Notes under the pieces: model-generated | The model's input: the letters and a program-made list of their open reading frames with translations, nothing else | Databases searched by the model: none | Told to the model about the DNA's origin: nothing | DNA from: Acidobacteriota bacterium | Lineage (GTDB): Bacteria > Acidobacteriota > Terriglobia > Terriglobales > SCQP01 | Length of the DNA stretch: 34,474 nt | Direction: 5' to 3' | NCBI GenBank assembly: GCA_021826505.1 | Contig: JAKAZV010000001.1 | Location: forward strand, 1-34,474 | Made by a program: the position numbers and the translations under genes | Shown: positions 7,886-17,521 of the stretch, one piece after another | How the letters are laid out: every line of letters begins with the position of its first letter | Numbering within the stretch: position 1 is the first letter of the stretch

Positions 7886-10800
7886 TCAATCGGCGAAAGC
7901 GTGGTCGAGCAAAGCCTGCTGTTCTTTCTGGTGGCGGCGGAGCGAGCCGGTCGCGGGGCTGGCCGCTTCCGTCCGTCCGATATATTGAATATTGCCTTTG
8001 TGCAGCGCCGGCCAGCGCTGGGTCACATAATTCCAGGCGCCCATGTTCTCAGGTTCTTCCTGAACCCAGCGATATGCTGCCTCCTGGGGAAATCCAGACA
8101 GGGCGGATTTGAGGCTGGTCTGCGGCCAGGGATAGAGCAGTTCCACCCGCACGATCGCGGTCGTTGAATCGTTGCGTTCCCGGCGCCGGGCAGCGAGTTC
8201 GTAGTAGATTTTGCCGCTGCACAGCAGCACCCGGCGGCAATGGGCATCCAGAACACTCGTTTCGGTTTCACGCAGCACAGGCGCAAATCCCGACTGAATG
8301 AATTCGGGAAGGGAACTCGCCGCGGCAGTTGAGCGCAACAGACTTTTAGGCGTAAAGATCACCAGCGGCCGGCGGGTTTCAGGGGCGGAAGCGCCGGAGA
8401 GCCCCTGGCGGCGCAGAAGATGAAAATACTGGGCCGATGTGGTGCAGTTGGCAATGCGCAGATTGTTTTCCGCGCAGAGTTGTAAAAATCGCTCCGGCCG
8501 GGCGCTTGAATGTTCCGGCCCCTGGCCTTCATAGCCGTGCGGCAAGAGTAAAGTGATGCCGCTGGTGCGGCCCCATTTCGAATAAGCCGCGGCCAGAAAC
8601 TGGTCAATCATGACTTCAGCGCCATTGGCAAAGTCGCCGAACTGGGCCTCCCATAAAACCAGAGCCGTGGGATGAATGGTGGAATAGCCATATTCAAAGC
8701 CGAGAGCGGCTTCTTCCGAAAGCAGGCTGTCGTGGACGGCGAAATCGGCCTGGCGCCCGGGCAGGTGTTCAAGCGGAGTGTACAAATCGCCGCTATGGTA
8801 GTCGGCCAGAGTGAGATGGCGCTGGCTGAAGGTGCCGCGGGCGGTGTCCTGCCCGGTCAACCGGATGGGCACTCCATCGAGGAGCAGACTGCCAAAGGCC
8901 AGCGATTCGGCCAGGGCCCAGTCCACGGCTTGGGCATCGGTCACCGCCCGCGTGCGCTTTTCCAGCCAGGGTTTCAGCTTGGGATGAATGACAAAGCCTG
9001 CGGGCGTCGCAGCCAGGCCGCGGGCAATTTCGCGCAGACGATCCGCCGGCACGGCCGTGACCGGAGCCGCGGATGGCGAAGCATGCGGGGCCGCTAAGCC
9101 GGCGGTGTGTGGCGCCGCGGAAGAGGCCGGGTGCGCGGCGGGACGAGCGTCAAGCTTGTCGCGTTCGGCCGTTAAGATGGCATCCGCTTCCCCGGGCGCC
9201 AGAATTTTTTCGCGCTCCAGTTGTGCGGCATAAATGGCGCGGGGCGTGGGGTGGCTTTCAATATTGCGATAGAGAACCGGCAGGGTCAGGCTGGGATCAT
9301 CGCCTTCATTATGACCGTGGCGGCGATAGCAGACGATATCCACCACGACGTCGCCGTGGAATTCGTTGCGATAGTCGAAGGCCAGATGCAGGCCGCGCGC
9401 GACCGCTTCGGGGTCATCGCCATTGACATGGAAGATGGGCGCCTGCACCATGCGGGCCACGTCGGTGCAGTACAGGCTGGAGCGGGCCGCGCCCGGGGCG
9501 GTGGTAAAGCCAATACGGTTGTTGACGATGATGTGCAGGGTGCCGCCTACGGCATAGCCATCCAGTTGCGACAGGTTCAGGGTCTCCGCGACCACGCCCT
9601 GGCCGGCAAAGGCGGCATCGCCATGAATCAGCACCGGCAGCACGCGGCGGCCCGCCGCGTCATCCAATAATTCCTGGCGCGCTCGCGCCGCGCCTTCCAG
9701 CATGGGATCCACCGCTTCCAGATGGCTTGGGTTGGGCGCCATCCAGAGCCGCATTTCGCGATCCTGGCCGCGGTAAATGCCTTCGGCGCCGAGATGATAT
9801 TTGACGTCGCCCGAGCCCTGCACGCTTTCAGGATCGATATCCTCGAAGCGGGAAAGCATGGCCGCCATGGACTGGCCGATGATATTGACCAGCACATTCA
9901 AACGCCCGCGATGGGCCATGCCAAGCAGCACTTCTTCCATGCCCTCGGAGGCGGCGCGCGCCAGCAGGCCGTCGAGCGCGGGTATCAGGCTGTCGGCGCC
10001 TTCCAGGGAAAAACGCTTATGGCCGATATAGCGCGAATGCAGCAGCCGCTCGAAGGCTTCCGCGGCGGAGAGTTTTTCCAGCAGCCGGCGTTTTTGCGGC
10101 GCGGCCAGCGGCCAATGACCCTGCGCCGGCTCCAGCCGGCGCTGCAGCCAAAGCCGCCGGTCCAGATTTTGAATATGCATGTACTCGCAGGCCAGGGTGC
10201 CGCAGTAGGTGGCGCGCAGGACATTTAAAATGGTCCGCAGTGTCTGCATCGGCGGGCCGGTCTCGGCGGGCTCGCCGGATAGAGAAGTCAGGAATTTACG
10301 GTCGTAATCCCACAGGCTCAGCCCGTAATGGCCGGGATCGAGTTCGGGATGCTCGGGCGCGGCCGTGGCCAGCGGATCCAGTTGCGCCAGCAGATGGCCC
10401 CGCACCCGGTAGGCATGCACAAGCTGCAATACCGCCGCCTGCTTGCGCACGGCTTCAAGATCATGGCCGCCGAGGCCAATGGCCCCCGGGGAGGCGTCAC
10501 GCGACCAGCGTACGGCATGGAAGGGAAGATCGAGCTGGCGGAAGAGGTTCTCGTGAAAATCATCTTCGCCGAGCAGCAAGGCGGAGATGGTGGCCAGGAA
10601 TTCGCCCGATTCGGCGCCCTGCAGAATGCGGTGGTCGTAGGTGCAGGTCAGGCTCATGACCTTGCCCACGCCCAGGGCATGCAGCGTGTCTTCCGGCATG
10701 CCTTCAAAGCCGCTGGGGTATGCCAGTGCGCCGGCGGCGATGATGGCCCCCTGGCCCGGCATCAGACGCGGCACCGAGGCCTGGGTGCCCAGAGTGCCGG

Positions 10801-11530
10801 GATTGGTCAGGGTCATGGTCGCGCCGCGCAAGTCGGCCGGCGCCAACTGGCCCTGCCGGGCGCCTTGAATCAGGCGGTCGGTTTCAGTGACGAAATCGGA
10901 AAAATTTAAAGTTTCGGCCTGATGCAGCACCGGAACCAACAGCGTGCGTCCGCCGCCGCGAGCCGCCACATCCACCGCCAGTCCAAGGTGCACATGCCCT
11001 GGATCGAGGCGGGCCGGCTGACCCTCCCATTCGCCATAGGCGCGATTCATGGCGGGATGCCGCTGCAGGGCCCGTAAAATGGCCCACGCCAGAATATGGG
11101 TCAACGACAGCTTGCGCCCGCGCGGCGCCAGTTGCTGGTTCAGCAAGCGCCGATTCTCCTCGGCCAGCCGCATGGGAATTATGCGCTGGGAAGTCGCGGT
11201 TGGAACCGCCAGACTGGCGGCCATGTTCAGGGCAATACGCGCGGCGGCGCCCCGGAGGGGTTCGGGACGGGCTTCAGCGCCGGGTTCCTGGGGTGATTGA
11301 ATCACGCCCACGCCCGGCGCCGCTCCTACGGCGGACAGGGCCGGTATAGAGCCGGCCTTATGCCCATTGGTCGTCCCGGCCAGGGCTGCTTCAAAAGCCT
11401 CACGCCAGCTTGAGGGCACGGCCTGCGGATTGCTGGAAAAGTCGCGAAACAGCTCTTCGGCAAATCCTTCGTTCGGCCCTAATGCCGCTAAATAGGCGCG
11501 AATGCGATCGTCTAAATTTACGCTTGCCAC
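7886..11530 (-). CDS. kgd: Multifunctional 2-oxoglutarate decarboxylase/dehydrogenase E1 with N-terminal E2-like acyltransferase domain (KGD type)
   Basis: E2-like segment ...LTCTYDHRILQGAESGEFL followed by thiamine-dependent E1 (LLGMAHRGRLNVLVNIIGQ, GDAAFAGQGVVAETLNLSQL, YRRHGHNEGDDPS, LPHGYEGQGPEHSSARPERFLQL). Probable GTG start at 11530 (GTG GCA AGC GTA) after GGAAGG. Confidence 0.92.
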   Translation of the reverse strand: MASVNLDDRIRAYLAALGPNEGFAEELFRDFSSNPQAVPSSWREAFEAALAGTTNGHKAGSIPALSAVGAAPGVGVIQSPQEPGAEARPEPLRGAAARIALNMAASLAVPTATSQRIIPMRLAEENRRLLNQQLAPRGRKLSLTHILAWAILRALQRHPAMNRAYGEWEGQPARLDPGHVHLGLAVDVAARGGGRTLLVPVLHQAETLNFSDFVTETDRLIQGARQGQLAPADLRGATMTLTNPGTLGTQASVPRLMPGQGAIIAAGALAYPSGFEGMPEDTLHALGVGKVMSLTCTYDHRILQGAESGEFLATISALLLGEDDFHENLFRQLDLPFHAVRWSRDASPGAIGLGGHDLEAVRKQAAVLQLVHAYRVRGHLLAQLDPLATAAPEHPELDPGHYGLSLWDYDRKFLTSLSGEPAETGPPMQTLRTILNVLRATYCGTLACEYMHIQNLDRRLWLQRRLEPAQGHWPLAAPQKRRLLEKLSAAEAFERLLHSRYIGHKRFSLEGADSLIPALDGLLARAASEGMEEVLLGMAHRGRLNVLVNIIGQSMAAMLSRFEDIDPESVQGSGDVKYHLGAEGIYRGQDREMRLWMAPNPSHLEAVDPMLEGAARARQELLDDAAGRRVLPVLIHGDAAFAGQGVVAETLNLSQLDGYAVGGTLHIIVNNRIGFTTAPGAARSSLYCTDVARMVQAPIFHVNGDDPEAVARGLHLAFDYRNEFHGDVVVDIVCYRRHGHNEGDDPSLTLPVLYRNIESHPTPRAIYAAQLEREKILAPGEADAILTAERDKLDARPAAHPASSAAPHTAGLAAPHASPSAAPVTAVPADRLREIARGLAATPAGFVIHPKLKPWLEKRTRAVTDAQAVDWALAESLAFGSLLLDGVPIRLTGQDTARGTFSQRHLTLADYHSGDLYTPLEHLPGRQADFAVHDSLLSEEAALGFEYGYSTIHPTALVLWEAQFGDFANGAEVMIDQFLAAAYSKWGRTSGITLLLPHGYEGQGPEHSSARPERFLQLCAENNLRIANCTTSAQYFHLLRRQGLSGASAPETRRPLVIFTPKSLLRSTAAASSLPEFIQSGFAPVLRETETSVLDAHCRRVLLCSGKIYYELAARRRERNDSTTAIVRVELLYPWPQTSLKSALSGFPQEAAYRWVQEEPENMGAWNYVTQRWPALHKGNIQYIGRTEAASPATGSLRRHQKEQQALLDHAFAD

Positions 11531-11657
11531 CCTTCCAGTATAGCGAGGGCGAAGATGTGAAGAAGCGAAGAAGCAGAGTAAAGAATGGGTCGGGCGGGTG
11601 GGTACGATTTGAGTGCGCGCAGAGCAATATCGTCTGGAAGCGATAAAATACAAGCCA

Positions 11658-12284
11658 ATGGCAACGGCGGATTCCCAAACCCTGATCCTGGCGCTGACCG
11701 GCGCCAGCGGCATCGCGCTGGGCCGCATGGCCTTGCAATACCTGGCTGCCGATGCCAGGGTGGGCCATATTTACCTGGTAATTTCCGATCACGGCCGGCG
11801 GGTGATGTGGGAAGAACTGGGCGAGCGTCCCGCCAGCGGCCAATCTCTGCCGGATTTTCTGCTGTGCGGCGGCATCGGACGGGAAAAAATCGAATGTCTC
11901 GATCCGCGCGATATCGGCGCCGCCATCGCCAGCGGCTCTGTTGCCCATCAAGGCATGCTGATTCTGCCCTGCAGCATGGGTACGCTGGCCGCCATATCGC
12001 ACGGATTATCCGATAACCTGATCGAACGCGCGGCCGATGTTTGCCTGAAGGAGCGCCGGCGTCTGGTGCTGGCGATTCGGGAAACTCCGTTCAACCTGAT
12101 CCATCTGCGTAATATGCTGGCCGTAACCGAGGCGGGCGCAACCGTTTTCCCCATCATGCCCGCATTTTACGACCGCGCGGTCACGCCCGAAGACGGCATG
12201 CGGCAGTTTGTGGCGCGGGTGCTGGCACATTTCCAGCTTGACCCGGCCGGGATGTTTCGCTGGCCGGGCGGCGAAGCAAAATGA
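11658..12284 (+). CDS. ubiX: UbiX family flavin prenyltransferase
   Basis: LALTGASGIALGRMAL, LPCSMGTLAAISHGLSDNLIERAADVCLKERRRLVLAIRETPFNLIHLRNMLAVTEAGATVFPIMPAFY. Confidence 0.93.
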   Translation: MATADSQTLILALTGASGIALGRMALQYLAADARVGHIYLVISDHGRRVMWEELGERPASGQSLPDFLLCGGIGREKIECLDPRDIGAAIASGSVAHQGMLILPCSMGTLAAISHGLSDNLIERAADVCLKERRRLVLAIRETPFNLIHLRNMLAVTEAGATVFPIMPAFYDRAVTPEDGMRQFVARVLAHFQLDPAGMFRWPGGEAK

Positions 12285-12305
12285 TGCGATGCGGGTGAAA
12301 CCGCT

Positions 12306-13256
12306 TCAGGGCTTCAGGATGATTTTGCCGTAACTGGCGCGGCTTTCCAGCAGGCGGTGAGCCTCGGCGGCTTCGGCCAGCGGATATACGGCGCCGATCA
12401 CAGGCTGAACCTTTTTACGGCGGGCATATTCCAGCAGTTCGTCCATGGCCATGGAAACCGCTTCCGGCGATTGCAGCAGGCTGCGGAGATGCAGCGCGTG
12501 GACACTCAAGCTGTTGGCAAACAACTGGCCCAGATGCAATTGGCCGGGGTCGCCGCTGAGGGCTCCATAGACGATTAAACGGCCCAGCGGCCGCAGGAGC
12601 TCCAGATCGGCGGCCAGGGTGGCGCCACCGACACTTTCGAGAATAATGTCAATGCCGTCTCCGCCCGACTGCTCGCGCACGGCATCGCGGTAGTTGTAAT
12701 CGGAGCTTTCGATGACGTGCTCCAGGCCGGACTGGCGCAGCCACTCGGCTTTTTCCGCGCTGCTGGTGATGCCGAAAATTTCGGCTCCCATCTGGCGGGC
12801 CAGTTGCGCCGCGGCGGTGCCAACGCCGCCCGCGGCGGCCTGAATCAGCAGCTTTTCATCCGGTTTCAGGTCCGCCATCCAGAGCGCGTAATACGCCGTA
12901 AGATAGGTGACGAGAAAACCCGCCGCCTGTTCGGCGCTGAGCTCGGTGGGGTAGGGAAAAGCGAGAGCGTCGGGCACCAGGGCGTACTCGGCATATCCGC
13001 CCCGCTCGACAATGCCCATAATGCGCTTGCCCTGGTGAGCGCCGGAGACCGCAATGCCGGACACCTCCAGCCCCGGGACAAACGCAGGTTGCGGGCCGCC
13101 GGGATAACGGCCGGTACGCATCATGCAATCGGCGAAGTTGACCCCGATCGCCTCAACTTTGACCAGCCCGAAGCCAGGCTCCGTGGCGGGCGTGGGTGCT
13201 TCGCTATACTTGAGTACTTCGGGACCGCCGTAAGACTCAACTGTGATGACCTTCAT
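12306..13256 (-). CDS. Quinone oxidoreductase / zinc-less MDR family oxidoreductase
   Basis: MKVITVESYGGPEVLKYSE, AAAGGVGTAAAQLARQMGAEIFGITSSAEK Rossmann motif, IDIILESVGGATLAADLELLRPLGRLIVYGALSG. Confidence 0.88.
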   Translation of the reverse strand: MKVITVESYGGPEVLKYSEAPTPATEPGFGLVKVEAIGVNFADCMMRTGRYPGGPQPAFVPGLEVSGIAVSGAHQGKRIMGIVERGGYAEYALVPDALAFPYPTELSAEQAAGFLVTYLTAYYALWMADLKPDEKLLIQAAAGGVGTAAAQLARQMGAEIFGITSSAEKAEWLRQSGLEHVIESSDYNYRDAVREQSGGDGIDIILESVGGATLAADLELLRPLGRLIVYGALSGDPGQLHLGQLFANSLSVHALHLRSLLQSPEAVSMAMDELLEYARRKKVQPVIGAVYPLAEAAEAHRLLESRASYGKIILKP

Positions 13257-13487
13257 GCCGCGCCTTTCCTGAAACCGAATGTTTTCAACCACAAACGTTC
13301 ATTGTAAGCTGGGGTTCGCGATGGAAGCAAAGGAATCCTGCATGAGCCTGGCGGAAAAAGCTCAAAAGCCCCCGCGGGCACGGGTTTGCTTATGGAGCTG
13401 AAACCCATTCCGACACCGGCGGATGCGGGCGCCATCCGGGCCGGCGTGTCCCTTGCGCCTAACTCGCCAACCCGACGGAAAAAAGTC

Positions 13488-13877
13488 ATGATTTTTTTGT
13501 TGATTCTCATTGCCGTGCTGCTGGAGGCTTCGGCGCAGCTTTTATATAAAGCCGGAGTCAACCAGCTCCCCCCTCCCTCGGCGCCGCTTTGGCATTTGCC
13601 CGCGCTCTGGGACTTTACCTGGAGCGCGCTGGGAAACTGGCGCGTGCTGCTGGGAATCGGGCTATATATACCTGAAGTGATTCTTTGGTGGGCGATTTTA
13701 TCCAAAGTGGAGGTGAGCTATGCTTTTCCGCTCACCAGCATGAGCTATGTGCTGCTTTTGTTGATGGCGAAGTTCTTTTTGCACGAAGACATCCCTCTGG
13801 AGCGCTGGCTGGGCGCTCTGGCGGTGGTGACGGGTGTGTTTCTGATTACCCGTTCCGCCGGCGCCAGCCGGCATTAG
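13488..13877 (+). CDS. Small EamA/SMR-like membrane transporter
   Basis: Four predicted TM helices; MIFLLILIAVLLEASAQLLYKAGV...EVSYAFPLTSMSYVLLLLMAKFFLHEDIPLERWLGALAVVTGVFLI. ORF extends upstream to 13386; start uncertain. Confidence 0.7.
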   Translation: MIFLLILIAVLLEASAQLLYKAGVNQLPPPSAPLWHLPALWDFTWSALGNWRVLLGIGLYIPEVILWWAILSKVEVSYAFPLTSMSYVLLLLMAKFFLHEDIPLERWLGALAVVTGVFLITRSAGASRH

Positions 13878-13926
13878 GATCCGTAATTTTCCCGGCTGAA
13901 TAGCTGAAATGGGTTAGCGTAAAGGT

Positions 13927-15114
13927 ATGCAAAAGTCCGGCTTTCGAAGGTGGCTGGTGATCATTTGCCTGAGCCTGGGGTGGGCATTGGGTTGCGTTTC
14001 ATTGTGCCAGGGACAGGAAGCCTATCCAAGCTGGCAGACGCAGGCTCCGCCTCTGACTCCTACCCCAAAGCCAGATACCGGCGCAACACCCCAGCTCATT
14101 GGCCCGCCGACGCAGACCATCCGCGCGGCCGTGAACCTGGTGGATATTCCCGTGCTGGTGCTGAATAAGCGGGGCAATGCGGAATTAGGTTTACAGGCGG
14201 GAAATTTCAGAGTGGAGGACGATGGCCATGTGCAGAAGCTGGTGGCCTTCGATAACGAAGCCCGTCCGGTATCCATCGCCATCATCATTGACACCACCGA
14301 ATATGCGGCTGTGGAACAGGCCAAACGCTCCGCCTTGCTGCTGGCGAATATGGTGGTGGGCGCAAAGGGCCGGGCCGCGATTTTTGTGGCCGGAAACGAT
14401 ACCCGACAGGTATTGAGTTTTACCGGACGCAAACGGGCCATCATTGAAACTTTGCGATCGCTGAAGGTTGGACCTAAAGGCAACGACATTACCGAAGCCC
14501 TGACGCTGGCGGTGCTGCGGATTTCTCATCAGCCGATCGCGCGCCAGCGCGCAATTCTGGTGATCAGCCGGCAGAATCCTTCGGGCAATGAATATGCCAA
14601 GGCGATCGTGCAGGCCTCCATGTCGAATGCGACACCGGTGTTTAGAATCAAGCCCAACCGGTACAAAGCGCATCGCGTGAACCCGTATTCGCCCTCGGAA
14701 CATGGCACCGGCCCGGGATCAAGCCGGGTCATACATCCAGCTTCTCCCATTGGCCGGAATGGCGCACCGGAGGCGTGTTCCTCGTGCAATGCCAATTTTG
14801 GCCCCACCATTGAACTGGCTGCCAAGGGCGCCAAAGCCGGGGTGATGACCATTTTGGGGCATTTCATCAAGCTGCGCGGCTGGAGCTACGCCTATGCCAC
14901 CGGCGGTTTGAGCTATAACGCCGGCAGCAACCGCGATTTTGACCGGAAACTGGCGAGCATCGGCAATGCATTACGGGCGTTTTATCAGCTCTACTACACT
15001 CCCGTGCTGGGTCCGGTGGCTGAAGTGCATCTGGTGAAGGTGAAAGTTTATGGAGCCGGCAAAGTCCGGCAGATCGCCTATCGGCATACCTATGTGGGCG
15101 TCCCCGGCACGTGA
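13927..15114 (+). CDS. VWFA domain-containing protein (acidobacterial VWFA-related type)
   Basis: Signal peptide; IRAAVNLVDIPVLVLNKRGNAELGLQAGNFRVEDDGHVQKLVAFDNEARPVSIAIIIDTTEY. Confidence 0.8.
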   Translation: MQKSGFRRWLVIICLSLGWALGCVSLCQGQEAYPSWQTQAPPLTPTPKPDTGATPQLIGPPTQTIRAAVNLVDIPVLVLNKRGNAELGLQAGNFRVEDDGHVQKLVAFDNEARPVSIAIIIDTTEYAAVEQAKRSALLLANMVVGAKGRAAIFVAGNDTRQVLSFTGRKRAIIETLRSLKVGPKGNDITEALTLAVLRISHQPIARQRAILVISRQNPSGNEYAKAIVQASMSNATPVFRIKPNRYKAHRVNPYSPSEHGTGPGSSRVIHPASPIGRNGAPEACSSCNANFGPTIELAAKGAKAGVMTILGHFIKLRGWSYAYATGGLSYNAGSNRDFDRKLASIGNALRAFYQLYYTPVLGPVAEVHLVKVKVYGAGKVRQIAYRHTYVGVPGT

Positions 15115-15122
15115 AAAGATCC

Positions 15123-15242
15123 CGCTCAGGGATCAGCATCGCATAGCGGCGTTGGAACCCGCTCGGCAATCCTCAAGTACATTCGTGTGCATTCCGGTTG
15201 CTTCGCTGTTTCCGCCTGGCTCTGCTCGCTTCTCTCTGAGCG
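15123..15242. repeat. Dispersed intergenic repeat, copy A (full length)
   Basis: Ends CGCTCAG...CTGAGCG; shares GGGATxAGCATCGCATAGCxGCGTTG, ATCCTC and TTTCCGCCTGGCTCTGCTxGCTTCTC with copy C at 29527-29644; ends complementary. Confidence 0.8.
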
Positions 15243-15261
15243 CGCAACATCATTCGACGGC

Positions 15262-15297
15262 GGAGGGCCGGGGCCTGCCAGACAACCCCGGCCTTCC
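15262..15297 (+). terminator. Strong hairpin GGAGGGCCGGGG-N12-CCCCGGCCTTCC (possible terminator-like structure, no U tract)
   Basis: 12-bp stem with one G.T; lies between the VWFA gene and ubiE. Confidence 0.35.
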
Positions 15298-15305
15298 CAC
15301 TCGAT

Positions 15306-16136
15306 ATGGCTTTAATATTCTTGATGGTGGTCCCGTGGGCCGCCGCTCAACGGAATGAGGAAGTGACCGAACCGAGATCTGATCTATTGTGCAAGCCAGC
15401 CGGTTCGCGTCCTCTGGGCGTGGCTGAAAATGATGTCGCCAGCCACGTACGCTCCATGTTCAGCGCCGTGGCGCCGCGCTATGACCGGGCGAATCACCTG
15501 CTCTCGGCGGCGACCGATATCTACTGGCGGCATCAGGCGGCGCGGCGCATCGCGCGCGAACTGCCGGCCCGGGCGAAGGCGCTTGATATCTGCTGCGGCA
15601 CGGGTGATATGAGCTTCGCCCTCGCCCGGCGGCTGCGCGCCGGGCAGACGTTATGGGCCGCCGATTTCAGCCATGCCATGCTGCTCGAAGCTCAGCGCAA
15701 AGCCGTCCGGCGCAAACAAGCCGGTCCGCTGGGCTGGATCGAGGCCGACGCCCTGCAATTGCCATGGCGCGACGACTCGCTGGATGCGGTGCTGACCGGG
15801 TACGGCTTTCGCAACCTGGCCGGCTATGAGGCGGGGCTGCGCGAATTTTACCGCGTGCTCAAGCCCGGCGGGAGGCTCTATATTCTGGAATTCTTCCGGC
15901 CCGAACTGCCGGTGCTGAAACCGCTGTATGAGTGGTACTTCAGCCATATTCTGCCCCGGCTCGGACATTGGCTGACCGGCCGGCGAGCGGCGTATGAGTA
16001 TTTGCCACGCTCGGTGGCCCACTTTGCCACGGTGCGGGAGCTCGCAGCCTGGATGCGCCAGGCCGGCTTTGCCGATGTGGGTTTTCGCCGCCTGACCGGC
16101 GGCATCACGGCGCTGCATTGGGGGGTGAAGCAGTGA
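15306..16136 (+). CDS. ubiE: UbiE/MenG-type demethylmenaquinone/ubiquinone methyltransferase (true start may be GTG 15420)
   Basis: MFSAVAPRYDRANHLLSAATDIYWRHQAAR, ALDICCGTGDMSFALARR, DAVLTGYGFRNLAGYEAGLREFYRVLKPGGRLYILEFFRP. Confidence 0.92.
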   Translation: MALIFLMVVPWAAAQRNEEVTEPRSDLLCKPAGSRPLGVAENDVASHVRSMFSAVAPRYDRANHLLSAATDIYWRHQAARRIARELPARAKALDICCGTGDMSFALARRLRAGQTLWAADFSHAMLLEAQRKAVRRKQAGPLGWIEADALQLPWRDDSLDAVLTGYGFRNLAGYEAGLREFYRVLKPGGRLYILEFFRPELPVLKPLYEWYFSHILPRLGHWLTGRRAAYEYLPRSVAHFATVRELAAWMRQAGFADVGFRRLTGGITALHWGVKQ

Positions 16137-16222
16137 AGATAATTAGAAACAATGCGTTACGATCTATTGTTTAAAGTAATTAATTAGAAGCAGCTATTGA
16201 ACGGGATTGCAGAGCAAGAGAA

Positions 16223-17350
16223 TTACAGCTCGGCCTGGCCATTCATTTGTTTAGAATTCTGCGAGAGCTGGATTATTTCCCGCACCGCCTCCAGCGCGGC
16301 CGCCGCGGGCACGTTGCGCACGATTTCGACCGTTCCGATGTCGCGGGGCAGAACGAAATGTAAAACCCCGGAGCGCATTTTTTTATCGGTTGCGGTATGG
16401 GCCAGCACGGCGCTGGCGGTAGCCGGAATCGAAGGCAGCGGCCGCGCGGTTTTGAGGATGGTCTGGATGAGAGTGCGGGCGGTTTCAGCCCGCAGCCGGC
16501 GCAGGCGCACGGCCAAGTGGCAGGCGGCGATCATGCCCCAGGCGACGGCCTCGCCGTGGAGGAAATGGCGGTATTCCGTCGTGGCTTCGAGGGCATGGCC
16601 GAAGGTATGGCCAAAGTTCAGGATGCGGCGCAGATCGGATTCTTTTTCATCCGCGGCCACGATTTCCGCTTTGGCGCGCACGCAATCGGCGATCACCGGA
16701 TCGAGCACGGCCGGCTCGCGGCGGCGGATTTCCTCGCCGCGCTGTTCAAACAGTTGATACAGTCCAGGCTGGCGGATGATGCCGTATTTGATGGCTTCGC
16801 TCAGGCCGGAACGGTATTCGCGCTCGGGCAGGGTGGTCAGGGCCTCGGGATCAATCAGCACCGCGCGCGGATGATGAAAGGCGCCAGCCAGGTTTTTTCC
16901 GGTTTTTAAATTGACTCCGGTTTTGCCGCCGATGGCGCTGTCAATCATTGCCACCAAAGTGGTCGGCAGTTGCAGCACGGAAATGCCGCGCATATAGATG
17001 GCGGCCAAAAAACCCGCCACATCACCCACCACGCCGCCTCCCAGGGCCAGAATGACGGTTCCGCGGTCGGCGCCGAGTTGCGTCAGCCGAACGGCTAAGT
17101 CCTCAACCGTGGATAAATTCTTGTAACGCTCGCCATCACGCATTTCCAGCACGTGAAAGCTTACGCCTTCCTGGCGCAGGCTGGCTTCCACGGCAGCGCC
17201 ACAGTGTTTGCGGATGGGCGCGGTGGTGACGATGACCGCCCGGTTGCCTTCCTCGACGTATTTTTTGGCCAGCGTGCCGGCATGCCGCAAGGCGCCCCGC
17301 TCGATCAGGCAGGTATAGGGGTTGGCTAACTCGACGGTGATCTTTTTCAC
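16223..17350 (-). CDS. aroB: 3-dehydroquinate synthase
   Basis: LALGGGVVGDVAGFLAAIYMRGISVLQLPTTLVAMIDSAIGGKTGVNLKTGKNLAGAFHHPRAVLID, LNFGHTFGHALEATTEYRHFLHGEAVAWGM. Confidence 0.97.
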   Translation of the reverse strand: MKKITVELANPYTCLIERGALRHAGTLAKKYVEEGNRAVIVTTAPIRKHCGAAVEASLRQEGVSFHVLEMRDGERYKNLSTVEDLAVRLTQLGADRGTVILALGGGVVGDVAGFLAAIYMRGISVLQLPTTLVAMIDSAIGGKTGVNLKTGKNLAGAFHHPRAVLIDPEALTTLPEREYRSGLSEAIKYGIIRQPGLYQLFEQRGEEIRRREPAVLDPVIADCVRAKAEIVAADEKESDLRRILNFGHTFGHALEATTEYRHFLHGEAVAWGMIAACHLAVRLRRLRAETARTLIQTILKTARPLPSIPATASAVLAHTATDKKMRSGVLHFVLPRDIGTVEIVRNVPAAAALEAVREIIQLSQNSKQMNGQAEL

Positions 17351-17521
17351 GGCCCCTCGCTGGAGCCTCAGAATAGCAGATCATCACCGGGGTTGCGGAG
17401 CCGCTATTCGGATCGCGGTTGGCCGCGTGGCCAATGCGGCCAAAGTGTGAAACCCGCAAGGGAATCCTGGCCGTGAGCCGCGCGCACAGTCAGGCCGAGT
17501 CATTTATGCGACGATTAAGCC

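Noticed and set aside
8672-10909. Multiple long + strand ORFs opposite the KGD gene
   Set aside because: High-GC antisense shadow ORFs with Arg/Gly/Ala-rich, non-family-like translations and no RBS.
15306-15419. N-terminal extension MALIFLMVVPWAAAQ... of the UbiE ORF as a signal peptide
   Set aside because: UbiE/MenG enzymes are cytoplasmic-face methyltransferases; there is no RBS at 15306 and the homologous part starts near 15420, so it is probably an over-extended frame.
16147-16172. AAACAAT-N12-ATTGTTT inverted repeat in an AT-rich gap between ubiE and aroB
   Set aside because: Could be a weak bidirectional terminator, but the stem is AT-only and there is no independent support.
17371-17409. 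GAATAGC...GCTATTC inverted repeat between aroB and the M28 gene
   Set aside because: Only 7-bp arms separated by 25 nt; expected by chance in a window of this size.
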